DNA of 46,118 nt, from the NCBI GenBank assembly GCA_012270485.1, contig JAAXIF010000098.1:307213-353330 (forward strand), given 5' to 3'. Below the pieces are notes generated by a model. That model did not search any database. It had not been told where the DNA came from and saw only the letters and a list, made by a program, of their open reading frames with translations. Position 1 is the stretch's first letter. Each line of letters starts with the position of its first letter. The stretch comes from Sphingobacteriales bacterium (GTDB taxonomy: Bacteria > Bacteroidota > Bacteroidia > Chitinophagales > Chitinophagaceae). Made by a program: the position numbers and the translations under genes. This document shows, one piece after another, positions 1 through 9,100 of this stretch.

Positions 1-118
1 TGTACCACAAAAACTATCTGCGTCAATCATGATAATCCGCTCCATCTGCGTTCCACTTTACTGAAATAGCACACGGATTTTCATGATTCTCATGATTTAC
101 GCGGATATAGATAGCAAC
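1..118. repeat. Intergenic hairpin repeat, cacggattttcatgatt family, copy 1
   Basis: The stretch after the stop codon of the serine hydrolase holds two facing arms with the same vocabulary: atctgcgtcaatcatgat on the left, and cacggattttcatgatt followed by catgatttacgcgg on the right. The same words recur at 5319-5406, so this is a dispersed repeat and not a gene. Its left end may continue outside the window. It begins directly 3' of the stop codon at 119-121 on the minus strand, which suits a 3'-end or terminator role. That role is inference. Confidence 0.6.
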
Positions 119-982
119 TTACTTTTTATAGTAGTTCCACAACAGGGATGATAGTTTTCGGGTGAGGGTCCAGGCTTCGTTGGAGGGGGTCCAGCTTTGG
201 TCTTGATTGTTTTTGGTGCAGATGCAGAAGACATAATTTACCCCTTCTCCTTGTACATAAATCACTTCACTTCTACTCGCATTTACTGCGCCGTTTTTAC
301 TCGCTACAAAAACACCTGCAGGTATGGATGACAATCCCTCCTCATCCCAATAATTTCTCCCGAGTAGTTTCAACATCTTATCACTGGCAGAGTCACTAAG
401 AATTTGTCTGGCAGCTATCTTTTCAAACAATGTCGCCATTTCACGCGGCGTGGTTTGTCCCCAACCAAAGATCTTTCTGATCTCTTCTCTTCCGGGTGTG
501 CGGCTGTTTACTTTGGTATTCGGAAATCCCAAACTATCCATCAACTGATTGATACGTGTTCCCGTACCTGCCAATGACTGCAACCATAAACTGGCAGTAT
601 TATCACTCGTGGTGAGCATGAGCATCATCACTTTACTCAGATCGATCTTCTCATTGTTTTTGAAGGAACCTAAAATATCTACTCCTTCATACAACAATGA
701 ATCTTTATAGGTCAGTGATTGATGATAATCCAATTCTTTTTTACTGATCTTATCCATCACACCAATCATAATCGGCACTTTCACCATACTGGCAGTTGGG
801 AATACGGTATCGGCATGTACGGCTGCTACTCTATTTTTCTTCAGATCGTGCACATACACACCAATATCTCCACGGAAACCTTGTAAAAGTGTTTCAATTT
901 GTTGCTGTAATTTTTTATCGGTCTTTTGCGCATTCAACTGAATACAACCAATAAGCAAACAAAAAAAGAAAATACGTTGCAT
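119..982 (-). CDS. Class A beta-lactamase-like serine hydrolase (secreted)
   Basis: The ATG at 982 is preferred over an upstream TTG at 1003 because it gives a clean signal peptide (MQRIFFFCLLIGC, cleavage near NAQ). The 287-residue product has the SxxK motif ASMVK (Ser65, Lys68) and the SDN motif (126-128). The third box is KNG (229-231) where class A enzymes have KTG or KSG. The omega-loop position where class A enzymes carry the general-base Glu166 in ExxLN reads RTPG (161-164), so the deacylation glutamate seems absent. Family knowledge places it in the beta-lactamase/transpeptidase-like fold and the periplasm. Without that glutamate it is more likely a penicillin-binding or other serine hydrolase than a resistance enzyme. 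Confidence 0.8.
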   Translation of the reverse strand: MQRIFFFCLLIGCIQLNAQKTDKKLQQQIETLLQGFRGDIGVYVHDLKKNRVAAVHADTVFPTASMVKVPIMIGVMDKISKKELDYHQSLTYKDSLLYEGVDILGSFKNNEKIDLSKVMMLMLTTSDNTASLWLQSLAGTGTRINQLMDSLGFPNTKVNSRTPGREEIRKIFGWGQTTPREMATLFEKIAARQILSDSASDKMLKLLGRNYWDEEGLSSIPAGVFVASKNGAVNASRSEVIYVQGEGVNYVFCICTKNNQDQSWTPSNEAWTLTRKLSSLLWNYYKK

Positions 983-1091
983 AGCAAGAGATTGATGCAA
1001 CAAGATAGAAATTTAAAATATATCCTCCGCGTAATCTCTGTTTCTCTCGCTTTTGTGGTTATTTTTTTTTACCACAGTGACCACAGCGTTA

Positions 1092-1556
1092 TTACTCACC
1101 CCATGCCGCCAATACCTCTTCCGCATGTTTTTTGGACATGGGTTTCTGGATGATGTTTTTGATCTTTCCATTCTCATCGATCAAAAAAGTAGTACGGATG
1201 GTGCCCATGAATTCTTTTCCCATGAATTTTTTCAATTGCCATACTCCATACTGCTCATGAATCTTTAAATCTTCATCTGCCAATAAAGGAAAAGGCAATT
1301 GATGTTTGGTCTCAAATTTTTTATGGCTTTTCACATCATCACTACTCACACCAATCACTTGAAAACCCTTCTTTTTCAATAAAGCGTAATTATCTCGCAG
1401 ATTACATGCCTGCACCGTACAAGTAGGGGTATTATCGTGCGGATAGAAATACAAAACCACTTTCTGTCCCTTGAAATCTGTCAAAGACAGTTTCCTCCCA
1501 TCCTGGTCCACCCCCTTAAAAACAGGAGCTTTTTTGCCAATCGCCGGTAATGCCAT
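1092..1556 (-). CDS. bcp: Thiol peroxidase of the Bcp/PrxQ family
   Basis: This is a 154-residue AhpC/TSA-fold peroxiredoxin that reduces hydroperoxides with thioredoxin in the cytoplasm. The peroxidatic Cys46 lies in DNTPTCTVQAC and the resolving Cys51 five residues later, the typical atypical-2-Cys PrxQ arrangement; most relatives have TPGC where this has TPTC. The start at 1556 (MALPAIGKKAP) is chosen because the reading frame upstream is not conserved-looking and runs into the repeat at 1590. The 109-base gap to the serine hydrolase holds only a short GTGGT/ACCAC hairpin around an A/T tract (1055-1075). It is divergent from carB. Confidence 0.9.
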   Translation of the reverse strand: MALPAIGKKAPVFKGVDQDGRKLSLTDFKGQKVVLYFYPHDNTPTCTVQACNLRDNYALLKKKGFQVIGVSSDDVKSHKKFETKHQLPFPLLADEDLKIHEQYGVWQLKKFMGKEFMGTIRTTFLIDENGKIKNIIQKPMSKKHAEEVLAAWGE

Positions 1557-1589
1557 GTTAGAATTTTGTGCGAAGGTAGGGGGGAGAAA

Positions 1590-1693
1590 GCTGCCAGCCA
1601 CTAGCTGCTAGCTTCTAGTAAAAAAATTAACGATACGAATAACAATATTATCTAAAATAACAAGCTAGCAGCTAGTAGCTAGTGGCTGGCAGC
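1590..1693. repeat. Heptamer-periodic inverted repeat (gctNcta units)
   Basis: The left arm (1590-1618) reads as four 7-nt units, such as gctgcca and gccacta. The right arm (1662-1693), read on the opposite strand, has the same units in the same order plus one extra unit, gctacta. The arms therefore differ by exactly one 7-nt unit. The loop is AT-rich and about 45 nt long. The element lies between the divergent bcp and carB starts, unlike most other copies, which follow stop codons. Confidence 0.85.
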
Positions 1694-1746
1694 AAAAGCC
1701 AAAGGCTTACTGCTAAAAAATAATCCCCCCATAACCCTCCCTTCCT

Positions 1747-1754
1747 TACATTTG
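1747..1754 (+). promoter_or_regulatory. -7 promoter element TACATTTG for carB
   Basis: TACATTTG matches the Bacteroidota -7 consensus TAnnTTTG exactly and ends 21 nt before the carB ATG. No clear -33 TTTG is seen at the expected distance. Confidence 0.6.
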
Positions 1755-1775
1755 CACAATTTATTTTTTCGTCCC

Positions 1776-3422
1776 ATGCCCAAAGATCTATCCATCAAAT
1801 CTGTGTTAATTGTAGGTTCGGGTCCCATTATTATCGGACAGGCCTGCGAGTTTGATTATTCCGGTTCTCAGGCTGCCAGGAGCTTGCGTGAAGAAGGTAT
1901 CAAAGTGATCCTGATCAACAGCAATCCCGCCACCATCATGACCGATCCGATGATGGCCGATAAAGTGTACCTCCTCCCCCTTACCGTTGAAAGCATTGAA
2001 CAGATCCTGGAAGAAAACCAGATCGACGCCGTGCTGCCGACCATGGGTGGACAAACAGCCCTCAACCTCTGTAAAGAAGCTGATGAGCTGGGTGTTTGGG
2101 AGAAATATGGTGTGCGTATGATTGGGGTGGATGTGGCTGCCATTGATACGGCAGAAGACCGTGAGAAATTCCGTCAGTTGATGGTGAAAATTGGGATGGC
2201 CGTTGCCCCCAGCCGCGTTGCTAACAGTTTTCTGGAAGGAAAAGAGTTTGCACAAGAGATTGGTTTTCCATTGGTGATTCGTCCGTCATTCACCCTCGGT
2301 GGAACGGGTGGTGGTTTCGTGCACGGCAAAGAAGATCTGGATGCAGCACTGGAGCGCGGACTGAAAGCTTCTCCCATCCATGAAGTACTGGTTGAGAAAG
2401 CGGTGTTGGGATGGAAAGAATTTGAATTGGAATTATTGCGTGATCAGAATGATAATGTAGTCATCATTTGTACCGTTGAGAATGTGGATCCGATGGGTGT
2501 ACATACAGGCGACTCTATCACCGTAGCCCCTGCCATGACACTCAGCGATACCGCTTTCCAAGAAATGCGTAACAAAGCCATGCTGATGATGCGCTCACTG
2601 GGTAATTTTTCCGGTGGTTGTAACGTACAATTTGCTTTGAATCCGGAGACAGAAGAATTGATCGCCGTGGAAATCAATCCACGTGTGAGTCGTTCTTCTG
2701 CATTGGCATCAAAAGCAACCGGTTATCCGATTGCGAAGATCGCCGCGAAACTGGCGATTGGTTATTCACTGGATGAACTGGAGAACCAGATCACAAAAAC
2801 TACTTCTGCATATTTCGAACCCACTCTGGATTATGTGATCGTAAAAATCCCTCGCTGGAACTTTGACAAATTCAAAGGTGCCAATGATACATTGGGATTA
2901 CAGATGAAAAGCGTAGGTGAAGTGATGGCCATCGGTCGCAGCTTCACAGAAGCCATTCAAAAAGCTTGTCAGAGTTTGGAGAATGAAGCAGTGGGATTGG
3001 GCTATTATGGTAAGAGTTTAATGAAGAGTGAAGAACTCACTGAGTATATCAAAACCCCGAAATGGGATCGCATCTTCCGTATCAAAGATGCGTTGATGCA
3101 GGGTTCTACTGTAAAATCTATTTCACAAGCCACCGGTATCGATCGTTGGTTCATCTATCAGATCCAACAGATCTGTAATATGGAAAAAGAGATCGCTAAA
3201 TATTCGTTGGATACTTTACCGGAAGACTTACTGAAAGAAGCCAAGAAAAATGGTTTCAGTGATGCACAGATCGCCAACATTTTACATGGCGATTGTACCG
3301 ATGAACAAGTCTACGAAAAACGCAAATCACTCGGCATCACCCGCGTCTACAAAATGGTAGACACCTGCAGCGCCGAGTTCGAAGCGAAGACACCTTATTT
3401 TTATAGTTCTTTCGAGGGGTAG
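1776..3422 (+). CDS. carB: Carbamoyl-phosphate synthase large chain, N-terminal half only
   Basis: The 548 residues cover the first ATP-grasp (carboxyphosphate) half: GSGPIIIGQACEFDYSG near residues 14-30, NSNPATIMTDP, GGQTALNL, the glycine loop GGTGGGF and the EINPRVSRSSALASKATGYP segment. The oligomerisation domain follows and ends at VDTCSAEF...YFYSSFEG. In full-length CarB (about 950-1070 residues) the sequence continues here into a second GxGPNRIGQGIEFDY half. This frame stops with TAG, and no second half is present in any frame downstream. The cut falls on the domain boundary and the ORF is otherwise intact. This resembles the two-gene carB of Aquifex and Methanocaldococcus, so a separate C-terminal half elsewhere in the genome is likely (inference). 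The start at 1776 (MPKDLSIKSV) fits the family N-terminus. Confidence 0.9.
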   Translation: MPKDLSIKSVLIVGSGPIIIGQACEFDYSGSQAARSLREEGIKVILINSNPATIMTDPMMADKVYLLPLTVESIEQILEENQIDAVLPTMGGQTALNLCKEADELGVWEKYGVRMIGVDVAAIDTAEDREKFRQLMVKIGMAVAPSRVANSFLEGKEFAQEIGFPLVIRPSFTLGGTGGGFVHGKEDLDAALERGLKASPIHEVLVEKAVLGWKEFELELLRDQNDNVVIICTVENVDPMGVHTGDSITVAPAMTLSDTAFQEMRNKAMLMMRSLGNFSGGCNVQFALNPETEELIAVEINPRVSRSSALASKATGYPIAKIAAKLAIGYSLDELENQITKTTSAYFEPTLDYVIVKIPRWNFDKFKGANDTLGLQMKSVGEVMAIGRSFTEAIQKACQSLENEAVGLGYYGKSLMKSEELTEYIKTPKWDRIFRIKDALMQGSTVKSISQATGIDRWFIYQIQQICNMEKEIAKYSLDTLPEDLLKEAKKNGFSDAQIANILHGDCTDEQVYEKRKSLGITRVYKMVDTCSAEFEAKTPYFYSSFEG

Positions 3423-3423
3423 T

Positions 3424-3518
3424 TGATGATGGTCCATGGTCGATAGTCCATAGTCCATGGCAAGAAATTGATTCAACCAGTTTTACCATGGACTATGGAC
3501 CATGGACTATTGACTAAT
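3424..3518. repeat. Heptamer-periodic inverted repeat (gtccatR units)
   Basis: The left arm (about 3431-3460) is four 7-nt units of the type gtccatg, gtcgata, gtccata. The right arm (3485-3511) is their inverse with variant units. The array starts within ten bases of the carB stop TAG and fills the gap before the transketolase start. Confidence 0.85.
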
Positions 3519-3560
3519 AACCCCTTTCTTTGCACTGACTTTTCAAAAACACAACACCGT

Positions 3561-4523
3561 ATGAAACTTAAAGACATCCAGATCCTCAATGAAAAAGAAA
3601 CACGTGCCGGTTTTGGTGAGGGTATTCATGAGCTTGCGAAAGAAAATGAAAATGTAGTGGTTCTCACTGCCGACCTCGCAGGATCTTTCAAGTTGGGACC
3701 TTATATCAAAGATTTTCCTAATCGTTTTATACAGTGTGGTATTGCTGAAGCCAATATGATTGGTATTGCTGCAGGATTAACCATCGGTGGTAAAATTCCA
3801 TACACCACTACTTTCGCCAACTTCAGTACGGGTCGTGTGTATGATCAGATTCGTCAGAGCGTTGCGTATAGCGATAAAAATGTAAAAATTTGTGCTTCGC
3901 ATGCCGGATTAACACTCGGTGAAGATGGTGCTACCCACCAAATTTTGGAAGACATCGGATTGATGAAAATGTTACCCGGTATGACCGTGGTAGTTCCTTG
4001 CGATTTCAATCAGACCAAAGCTGCTACCAAAGCCATTGCTGATTTGCATGGTCCGGTATACCTGCGTTTTGGTCGCCCGAAATGGCCCAATTTCACCAAA
4101 GAAGATGGTAGCGATTTCGTAATCGGTAAAGCACAGAAAATGAGTGAAGGAACCGATATTTCCATCTTCGCCTGCGGACACATGGTTTGGAAAGCAATCG
4201 AAGCCGGAAAAATTTTGGAAGAAAAAGGTATCAGTGTTGAACTGATCAATATACATACCATCAAACCACTCGATGAAGCTGCCATCATTGCTTCTTTGAG
4301 TAAAACCAAATGCGCCGTTACCGTAGAAGAACACAATATCATTGGTGGACTCGGTGATGCTGTTGCACAAGTGGCAGCCAGACATTGTCCGGTTCCTATT
4401 GAATACATCGGCACCAACGACACTTTCGGTGAAAGTGGTAAACCGAATGAACTCCTCGCAAAATACGGATTGGATACGCCGTTTATTGTTGCGGCGGCGG
4501 AGAAGGCGATGGGGAGGAAGTAG
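3561..4523 (+). CDS. Transketolase, C-terminal subunit (PYR and C-terminal domains)
   Basis: The 320 residues match the split-transketolase C-terminal subunit. A pyrimidine-binding domain spans about 1-170, with the cofactor-activating glutamate in the GIAEANMIGIAAG motif and the LTLGEDGATHQ segment. The transketolase C-terminal domain spans about 185-310 (EEHNIIGGLGDAVAQV). It acts with a thiamine-diphosphate-binding N-terminal subunit in the pentose phosphate pathway. In Bacteroidota the N-terminal subunit gene is usually directly upstream, but here the neighbour is the carB half-gene and no N-terminal subunit lies in the window. The start at 3561 (MKLKDIQILNEKETR) follows the repeat. Confidence 0.9.
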   Translation: MKLKDIQILNEKETRAGFGEGIHELAKENENVVVLTADLAGSFKLGPYIKDFPNRFIQCGIAEANMIGIAAGLTIGGKIPYTTTFANFSTGRVYDQIRQSVAYSDKNVKICASHAGLTLGEDGATHQILEDIGLMKMLPGMTVVVPCDFNQTKAATKAIADLHGPVYLRFGRPKWPNFTKEDGSDFVIGKAQKMSEGTDISIFACGHMVWKAIEAGKILEEKGISVELINIHTIKPLDEAAIIASLSKTKCAVTVEEHNIIGGLGDAVAQVAARHCPVPIEYIGTNDTFGESGKPNELLAKYGLDTPFIVAAAEKAMGRK

Positions 4524-4632
4524 TGAGTTGTGAGTTGTGAGTTGATAGATGACAGTGTACAGTTGACAGAAGAAAAAAAGAGCGTCTTTTTAAGACGCTC
4601 TTTTTTTCTTCTGTCACTACTCACTATTCACT
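4524..4632. repeat. Heptamer-periodic repeat (gtgagtt units) around a terminator
   Basis: Directly after the tkt TAG come three tandem gtgagtt units and degenerate relatives (gacagtg, tacagtt). After the hairpin come the inverse-type units ctgtcac, tactcac and tattcac. The rho-independent terminator at 4565-4615 is nested between the two arms. Confidence 0.8.
4565..4615 (+). terminator. Rho-independent terminator with a perfect 24-bp stem
   Basis: The arms 4565-4588 and 4592-4615 are exact reverse complements around a TTT loop, with the GC core GAGCGTC/GACGCTC followed by seven T. An A-run on the other side makes it potentially bidirectional. It serves the transketolase gene. Confidence 0.9.
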
Positions 4633-4738
4633 TATTAACGTCTCCACATAAGAAGTAAATAATATATTTGAAGATGTCATATCAAACTGTGAAAGACATA
4701 ACAAGTATTTAGCTGTACTACGATTTACAAATCTTACT

Positions 4739-5311
4739 ATGAATAGGTATATTTTATTTCTGCTATTATTTGCTTTTCAATCAACTATTTATAGTCAGGT
4801 AAGTATTGAATTACGTGGAAACAGCATTTTGTTAAATGGGGTTGTACTAAAAACAAATCCCGATAAAAAGGAATTGGATTCTCTCTTGGATGAGAAAAGT
4901 ATTGAGGGTAAGATTATTGGCTCTTTTGATCCTAATACAAAAGAAACCAGTTGGGAGAAAAGATTTTCTTTTCGTTTTAAAATATCTGGGGTATCAATAG
5001 AATACTATGCAAAAGAAAAAGATATCTATAGTGTTAGATTATTCATGAAGTCGAGCCACAAAGATCCCGAGAAAGATAATTTGATTACCTATCCAAACCA
5101 ATTCAAAGATGGTGCGATGATATTAGACAGTAGCGCTACAATGGAGCAGGTTATACCATTACTGGATAAACAATCTGTATTAAGTATTGGTATGAGGCCT
5201 TATTACCCGAGGAAAATTCCTTCAATTGTATACAGAAGAAATGGTTTCTATATCGAATTGATGTTCCATCCCGAAAATAAAAAAATCAAAGAAATACTCA
5301 TCCGTAGATAA
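4739..5311 (+). CDS. Secreted protein of unknown function
   Basis: I do not recognise this 190-residue protein. It has a clear signal peptide (MNRYILFLLLFAFQSTIYSQ) and a mature part rich in beta-strand-like hydrophobic/charged alternation. Motifs include SIELRGNSILLNGV near the N-terminus and DSSATMEQVIPLL near residue 130, and it ends with the basic tail ILIRR. The coding sequence is noticeably more AT-rich than its neighbours. It stands alone between the tkt terminator and a repeat, so it is probably monocistronic; the 107 bases upstream show no obvious promoter element. It is likely periplasmic or outer-membrane associated, with no function assigned. Confidence 0.75.
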   Translation: MNRYILFLLLFAFQSTIYSQVSIELRGNSILLNGVVLKTNPDKKELDSLLDEKSIEGKIIGSFDPNTKETSWEKRFSFRFKISGVSIEYYAKEKDIYSVRLFMKSSHKDPEKDNLITYPNQFKDGAMILDSSATMEQVIPLLDKQSVLSIGMRPYYPRKIPSIVYRRNGFYIELMFHPENKKIKEILIRR

Positions 5312-5318
5312 AAACATT

Positions 5319-5406
5319 GAACGCAGATTTTCATGATCTTCATGATAAGTCATGATTTTGATGAGTCTATCTGCGCCAATCATAACAATCATGAAAATCC
5401 GTGTTC
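5319..5406. repeat. Intergenic hairpin repeat, cacggattttcatgatt family, copy 2
   Basis: The arms 5319-5346 and 5379-5406 are imperfect inverses about 28 nt long (gaacgcagattttcatgat against gaacacggattttcatgat on the opposite strand). It shares words with the element at 1-118. It lies between two converging genes, within 8-16 bases of both stop codons, so it may end transcription from both sides (inference). Confidence 0.75.
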
Positions 5407-5421
5407 TATCAAATAATATCA

Positions 5422-6063
5422 TTAAGGCGCCAATCGTTCTACTTTCCAGCCCTGTTCTGTTTTGGTGTATTTGAAACGATCATGTAAACGACTACTTCTT
5501 CCCTGCCAGAACTCGATCACTGTTGGCCTTACACGATAACCTCCCCAATGTTCCGGACGAGGAATGGTTTGTCCGGAGAATTCACTGGTATATTTAGCAA
5601 CATTAGCTTCAATGACATTTCTATCCGGTATCACCGAACTCTGTGGCGATGCCCAGGCACCAATACGGCTTCCTTCCGGACGAGAATGGAAATACTCATC
5701 ACTCTCTTGCGCACTTATTTTTTCTACCGTTCCTTCAATGCGTATTTGTCTCTCCAATTCTTTCCAGAAAAATACCAACGCTGCTTGCGGATTATCTGCC
5801 AGCTCTTGTCCTTTGTGACTGTTGTAGTTGGTGAAGAACACAAAACCTTGCGCATCATATCCCTTCAATAAAACAATACGAGCAGAGGGTATTCCTGATT
5901 TAGTAGCTGTAGCCAGCGTCATCGCATTCACTTCATCGATTTCACTCTTCACTGCTTCCTGCCACCAGTGCTCGAACTGCATAAAGGGATCAGCTGCTAC
6001 ATCACTTTCATTCAAGGAATGTTGTTTATAATCTTTTCTGATATCGGCCACGGATGTTTTCAT
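5422..6063 (-). CDS. pdxH: Pyridoxamine 5'-phosphate oxidase
   Basis: The 213-residue FMN-dependent enzyme oxidises pyridoxamine/pyridoxine 5'-phosphate to pyridoxal 5'-phosphate in the cytoplasm. Family signatures are present in order: [62 protein letters not shown] and the C-terminal ending [12 protein letters not shown]...WKVERLAP, which is the usual PdxH C-terminus. The start at 6063 ([12 protein letters not shown]) is chosen over an upstream ATG because the added residues are unlike the family. A matching -7 element lies 18 bases upstream. Confidence 0.95.
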   Translation of the reverse strand: MKTSVADIRKDYKQHSLNESDVAADPFMQFEHWWQEAVKSEIDEVNAMTLATATKSGIPSARIVLLKGYDAQGFVFFTNYNSHKGQELADNPQAALVFFWKELERQIRIEGTVEKISAQESDEYFHSRPEGSRIGAWASPQSSVIPDRNVIEANVAKYTSEFSGQTIPRPEHWGGYRVRPTVIEFWQGRSSRLHDRFKYTKTEQGWKVERLAP

Positions 6064-6080
6064 ACAAGAAGTTTCTACTA

Positions 6081-6088
6081 CAAAAATA
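6081..6088 (-). promoter_or_regulatory. -7 promoter element TATTTTTG for pdxH
   Basis: On the minus strand the sequence reads TATTTTTG, an exact TAnnTTTG match, 17 nt before the pdxH start codon. No clear -33 partner is seen. Confidence 0.45.
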
Positions 6089-6116
6089 CGATCTATAAAA
6101 GGAAAGTTGAAGACAT

Positions 6117-6152
6117 AAAAAAAGGGTGAAAACAATCACTTTCACCCTTTTT
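6117..6152 (-). terminator. Rho-independent terminator of the RND operon
   Basis: GGGTGAAA (6124-6131) pairs with TTTCACCC (6140-6147) over an 8-nt loop, with A-run and T-run flanks. On the minus strand it follows the RND pump gene by about 25 bases and separates it from pdxH. Confidence 0.85.
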
Positions 6153-6176
6153 GAATTTTGATTTTTGACTTTTGAT

Positions 6177-9100
6177 TTAATCCGTAATATCCATCTTCTT
6201 CACTTCATGCTTTCCAGAGATAAACGTGTACACCGCAGGTATCACAAACAAAGTCAGTACGAGTGAGAACATGATACCACCTACGATCACAATACCCAAT
6301 GGCATACGGCTGGTAGCGGCTGCACCGATACTCAATGCAATCGGTAAGGCACCCAATGCAGTTGCTAAACTCGTCATCAAGATCGGACGTAAACGTTGTG
6401 CGGAAGCTTCGATTACTGCTTCGGTTTTCTTCAATCCGAATTCACGTTTCTGATTGGCAAATTCTACTATGAGGATACCATTCTTGGTAACGAGTCCAAT
6501 GAGCATGATCATACCAATCTGTGAGAAGATGTTCAATGTTTGATCAAATAACCACAAACTCAATAAAGCACCTGCCAATGCCAACGGCACTGTGATCATG
6601 ATGGTGAATGGATCTTTGAAACTTTCAAACTGTGCCGCCAATACCAGATAAATCAATACCAATGCCAATCCGAATGCGAAGGTAGTATTAGATGAACTTT
6701 CTGCATAGTCTCTTGATGCACCACCTAAAGCTGTCTGGAAGCTTTCATCCAATAATTTATCACCGATGGCTTGCATGGCTTTCACACCATCGCCAATAGT
6801 CTTACCTTCTGCCAAGGATGCTGAAATGGTTGCCGCTTTGAATCGATTATAATGAAAGAGTGTTGGCGGATTGGAATTCTCTTCCAATTTCACCACCGAT
6901 GTCAATGGAATATTTTCTCCTCTTGCATTTCTTACATACAGATTCGAAATATCTCCCGGCTCCTGACGATCTTTTAACTCTACTTGTGAGATCACTTCAT
7001 ATTGCTTACCATTCATGATGAAATATGCCAGTCTTCTTCCACTGAATGCACTCGACACAACATCAGCAACATCAGAGATAGATAATCCCAGATCCTTTGC
7101 TTTGATACGATCGATGGTGATCTGTAATTCCGGTTTATTGAATTTCAGGTTTACATCTACGTTTGAAAAAGTCTTATCTTTTTTTGCTTCCTCTAAAAAT
7201 TTCGGGATCACTTCTTTGATCTTTTCAAAATCTAGATTCTGTAAAATGTATTGAACAGGCAATGACCCACGTGAGCCCAATCCAACAGAAATGGTTTGTT
7301 CTTCTACCGGAAAAATTCGTGCATTGTTGAACTGTGGTAATTTTTTGCTAATGGCTCTTGCGATCTCGCTTTGACTTCTCGTACGTTTATCCGGATCTAC
7401 AAAAGCAATACGAGCTGTACCACTGTTGACACCACCACTACCACCAAAACCAGGGATGGCTGCAAATACAAAGTCTTTTTCAGGAACAGAATCAGATAGG
7501 TAATCAATGAGTTTATTGCCTACGTCCACCATATAACTATAGCTCGCACCTTCCGGACCAGACATTTGGAAACGAACACTGCTTCTGTCTTCGAGTGGTG
7601 CCAGTTCACTTTGCAGATTGGTACCTACCAAGTAAATACCTCCCAAACAAAGCAATATGATGACCCAAGCCATCCAACGGATGCGAAGAAATCCGGTAAG
7701 CATTCGCTTATAGCCATTCTCCATACCGCGGAAGAAGGGTTCCGTCATTTCATAGAACTTACCATGTCCTGCATCTTTCTTATTCAGGTATACATTCAAT
7801 ACCGGTGTGATGGTGAGCGATACAAATGCGGATACCAATACCGCTGCCGCTACCGTAATACCAAACTCACGGAACAGACTTCCTACAAAACCTTCGAGGA
7901 AGATCACAGGTAAGAATACTACCGCCAGTGTAATAGAAGTGGAAATAACCGCAAAGAAAATTTCTTTACTTCCCTCCAGTGCCGCTTTGCGAATCGGCAA
8001 ACCTCCTTCCAGTTTTCGGAAAATATTTTCTGTTACAACGATACCATCATCCACCACCAATCCTGTTGCCAGTACGATACCCAATAAGGTCAATACATTC
8101 ACAGAGAAACCTGCGATGTACATGATGAAGAAAGTGGCAACGAGTGAGATAGGGATATCGATCAATGGGCGAATCGCGATTAACCAATTTCGGAAGAAGA
8201 AGAAAATCACCAATACTACCAGACTGAAAGAAATCAATAAGGTTTCTTCTACTTCTTTAATAGAACGTCGAACATTTTTGGTTTGATCGATCAAAGGTGT
8301 CAATTCAAAATCACCTTTCTGACTTTTCTGAATTTCTTCTACGCGTTTATAAAATTCATCAGCAATTTTAATATAGTTGGCGCCGGGTTGTGGAATGATG
8401 GCCAAACCAACGGCATTCACACCATTCAATCGCCAACTGAATTCTTCATTCTCCGGACCGATCTCTACTTTGGCCACATCACTCAATCGAATGATCCCTC
8501 TATTGTCTTCAAAAATGATGAGATCCCGAAAATCTTTTTCTGTTTGTAATCGTCCCAATGCACGGATCGTCATTTCTGTATTCTGACCATAAATTTTACC
8601 GGATGGTATCTCTACGTTTTCTCTGTTCAGTGCATTACGCAGATCAGCAAATGTGATATTATATGCATTGAGTTTATCCGGATCAATCCAGATACGCATC
8701 GCCGGACGTTTTTGTCCGAAAATATTGATCGAGCTGACTTCAGGAATGGTTTGTAATCTTTCAACGAGTACATTTTCTGCATAGTCACTCAACTCCAATA
8801 AACCTTTGGTACGACTTTGTACCGCCATTAAAAGAATGAAATCGCTATTCGCATCGGCTTTACTTACAACCGGTGGTGCATCAATATCCTGAGGAAGATT
8901 TCGTGCAGCCTGACTCACTTTATCACGCACATCATTGGCTGCAGCTTCGAGGTCTTCATTGATATTGAATTCAACCGTGATATTACTGGAACCATTGGAA
9001 CTGGAAGAAGTAATGGTTCTGATACCGGGAATTCCATTGATGGACTTCTCCAGCGGTTCTGTGATCTGACTCTCTACAATATCTGAGTTGGCACCGGCAT

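Noticed and set aside
119..982. Antibiotic-resistance gene call
   Set aside because: The catalytic Glu166 equivalent and the canonical KTG box are not seen, so resistance cannot be claimed.
3424..3518. CRISPR array
   Set aside because: The repeats are 7 nt without spacers and form inverted arms, and there are no cas genes in the window.
4010..4624. Long antisense ORF opposite transketolase
   Set aside because: It is a shadow frame of a strongly conserved enzyme; it has no recognisable domain and reads through the terminator and repeat.
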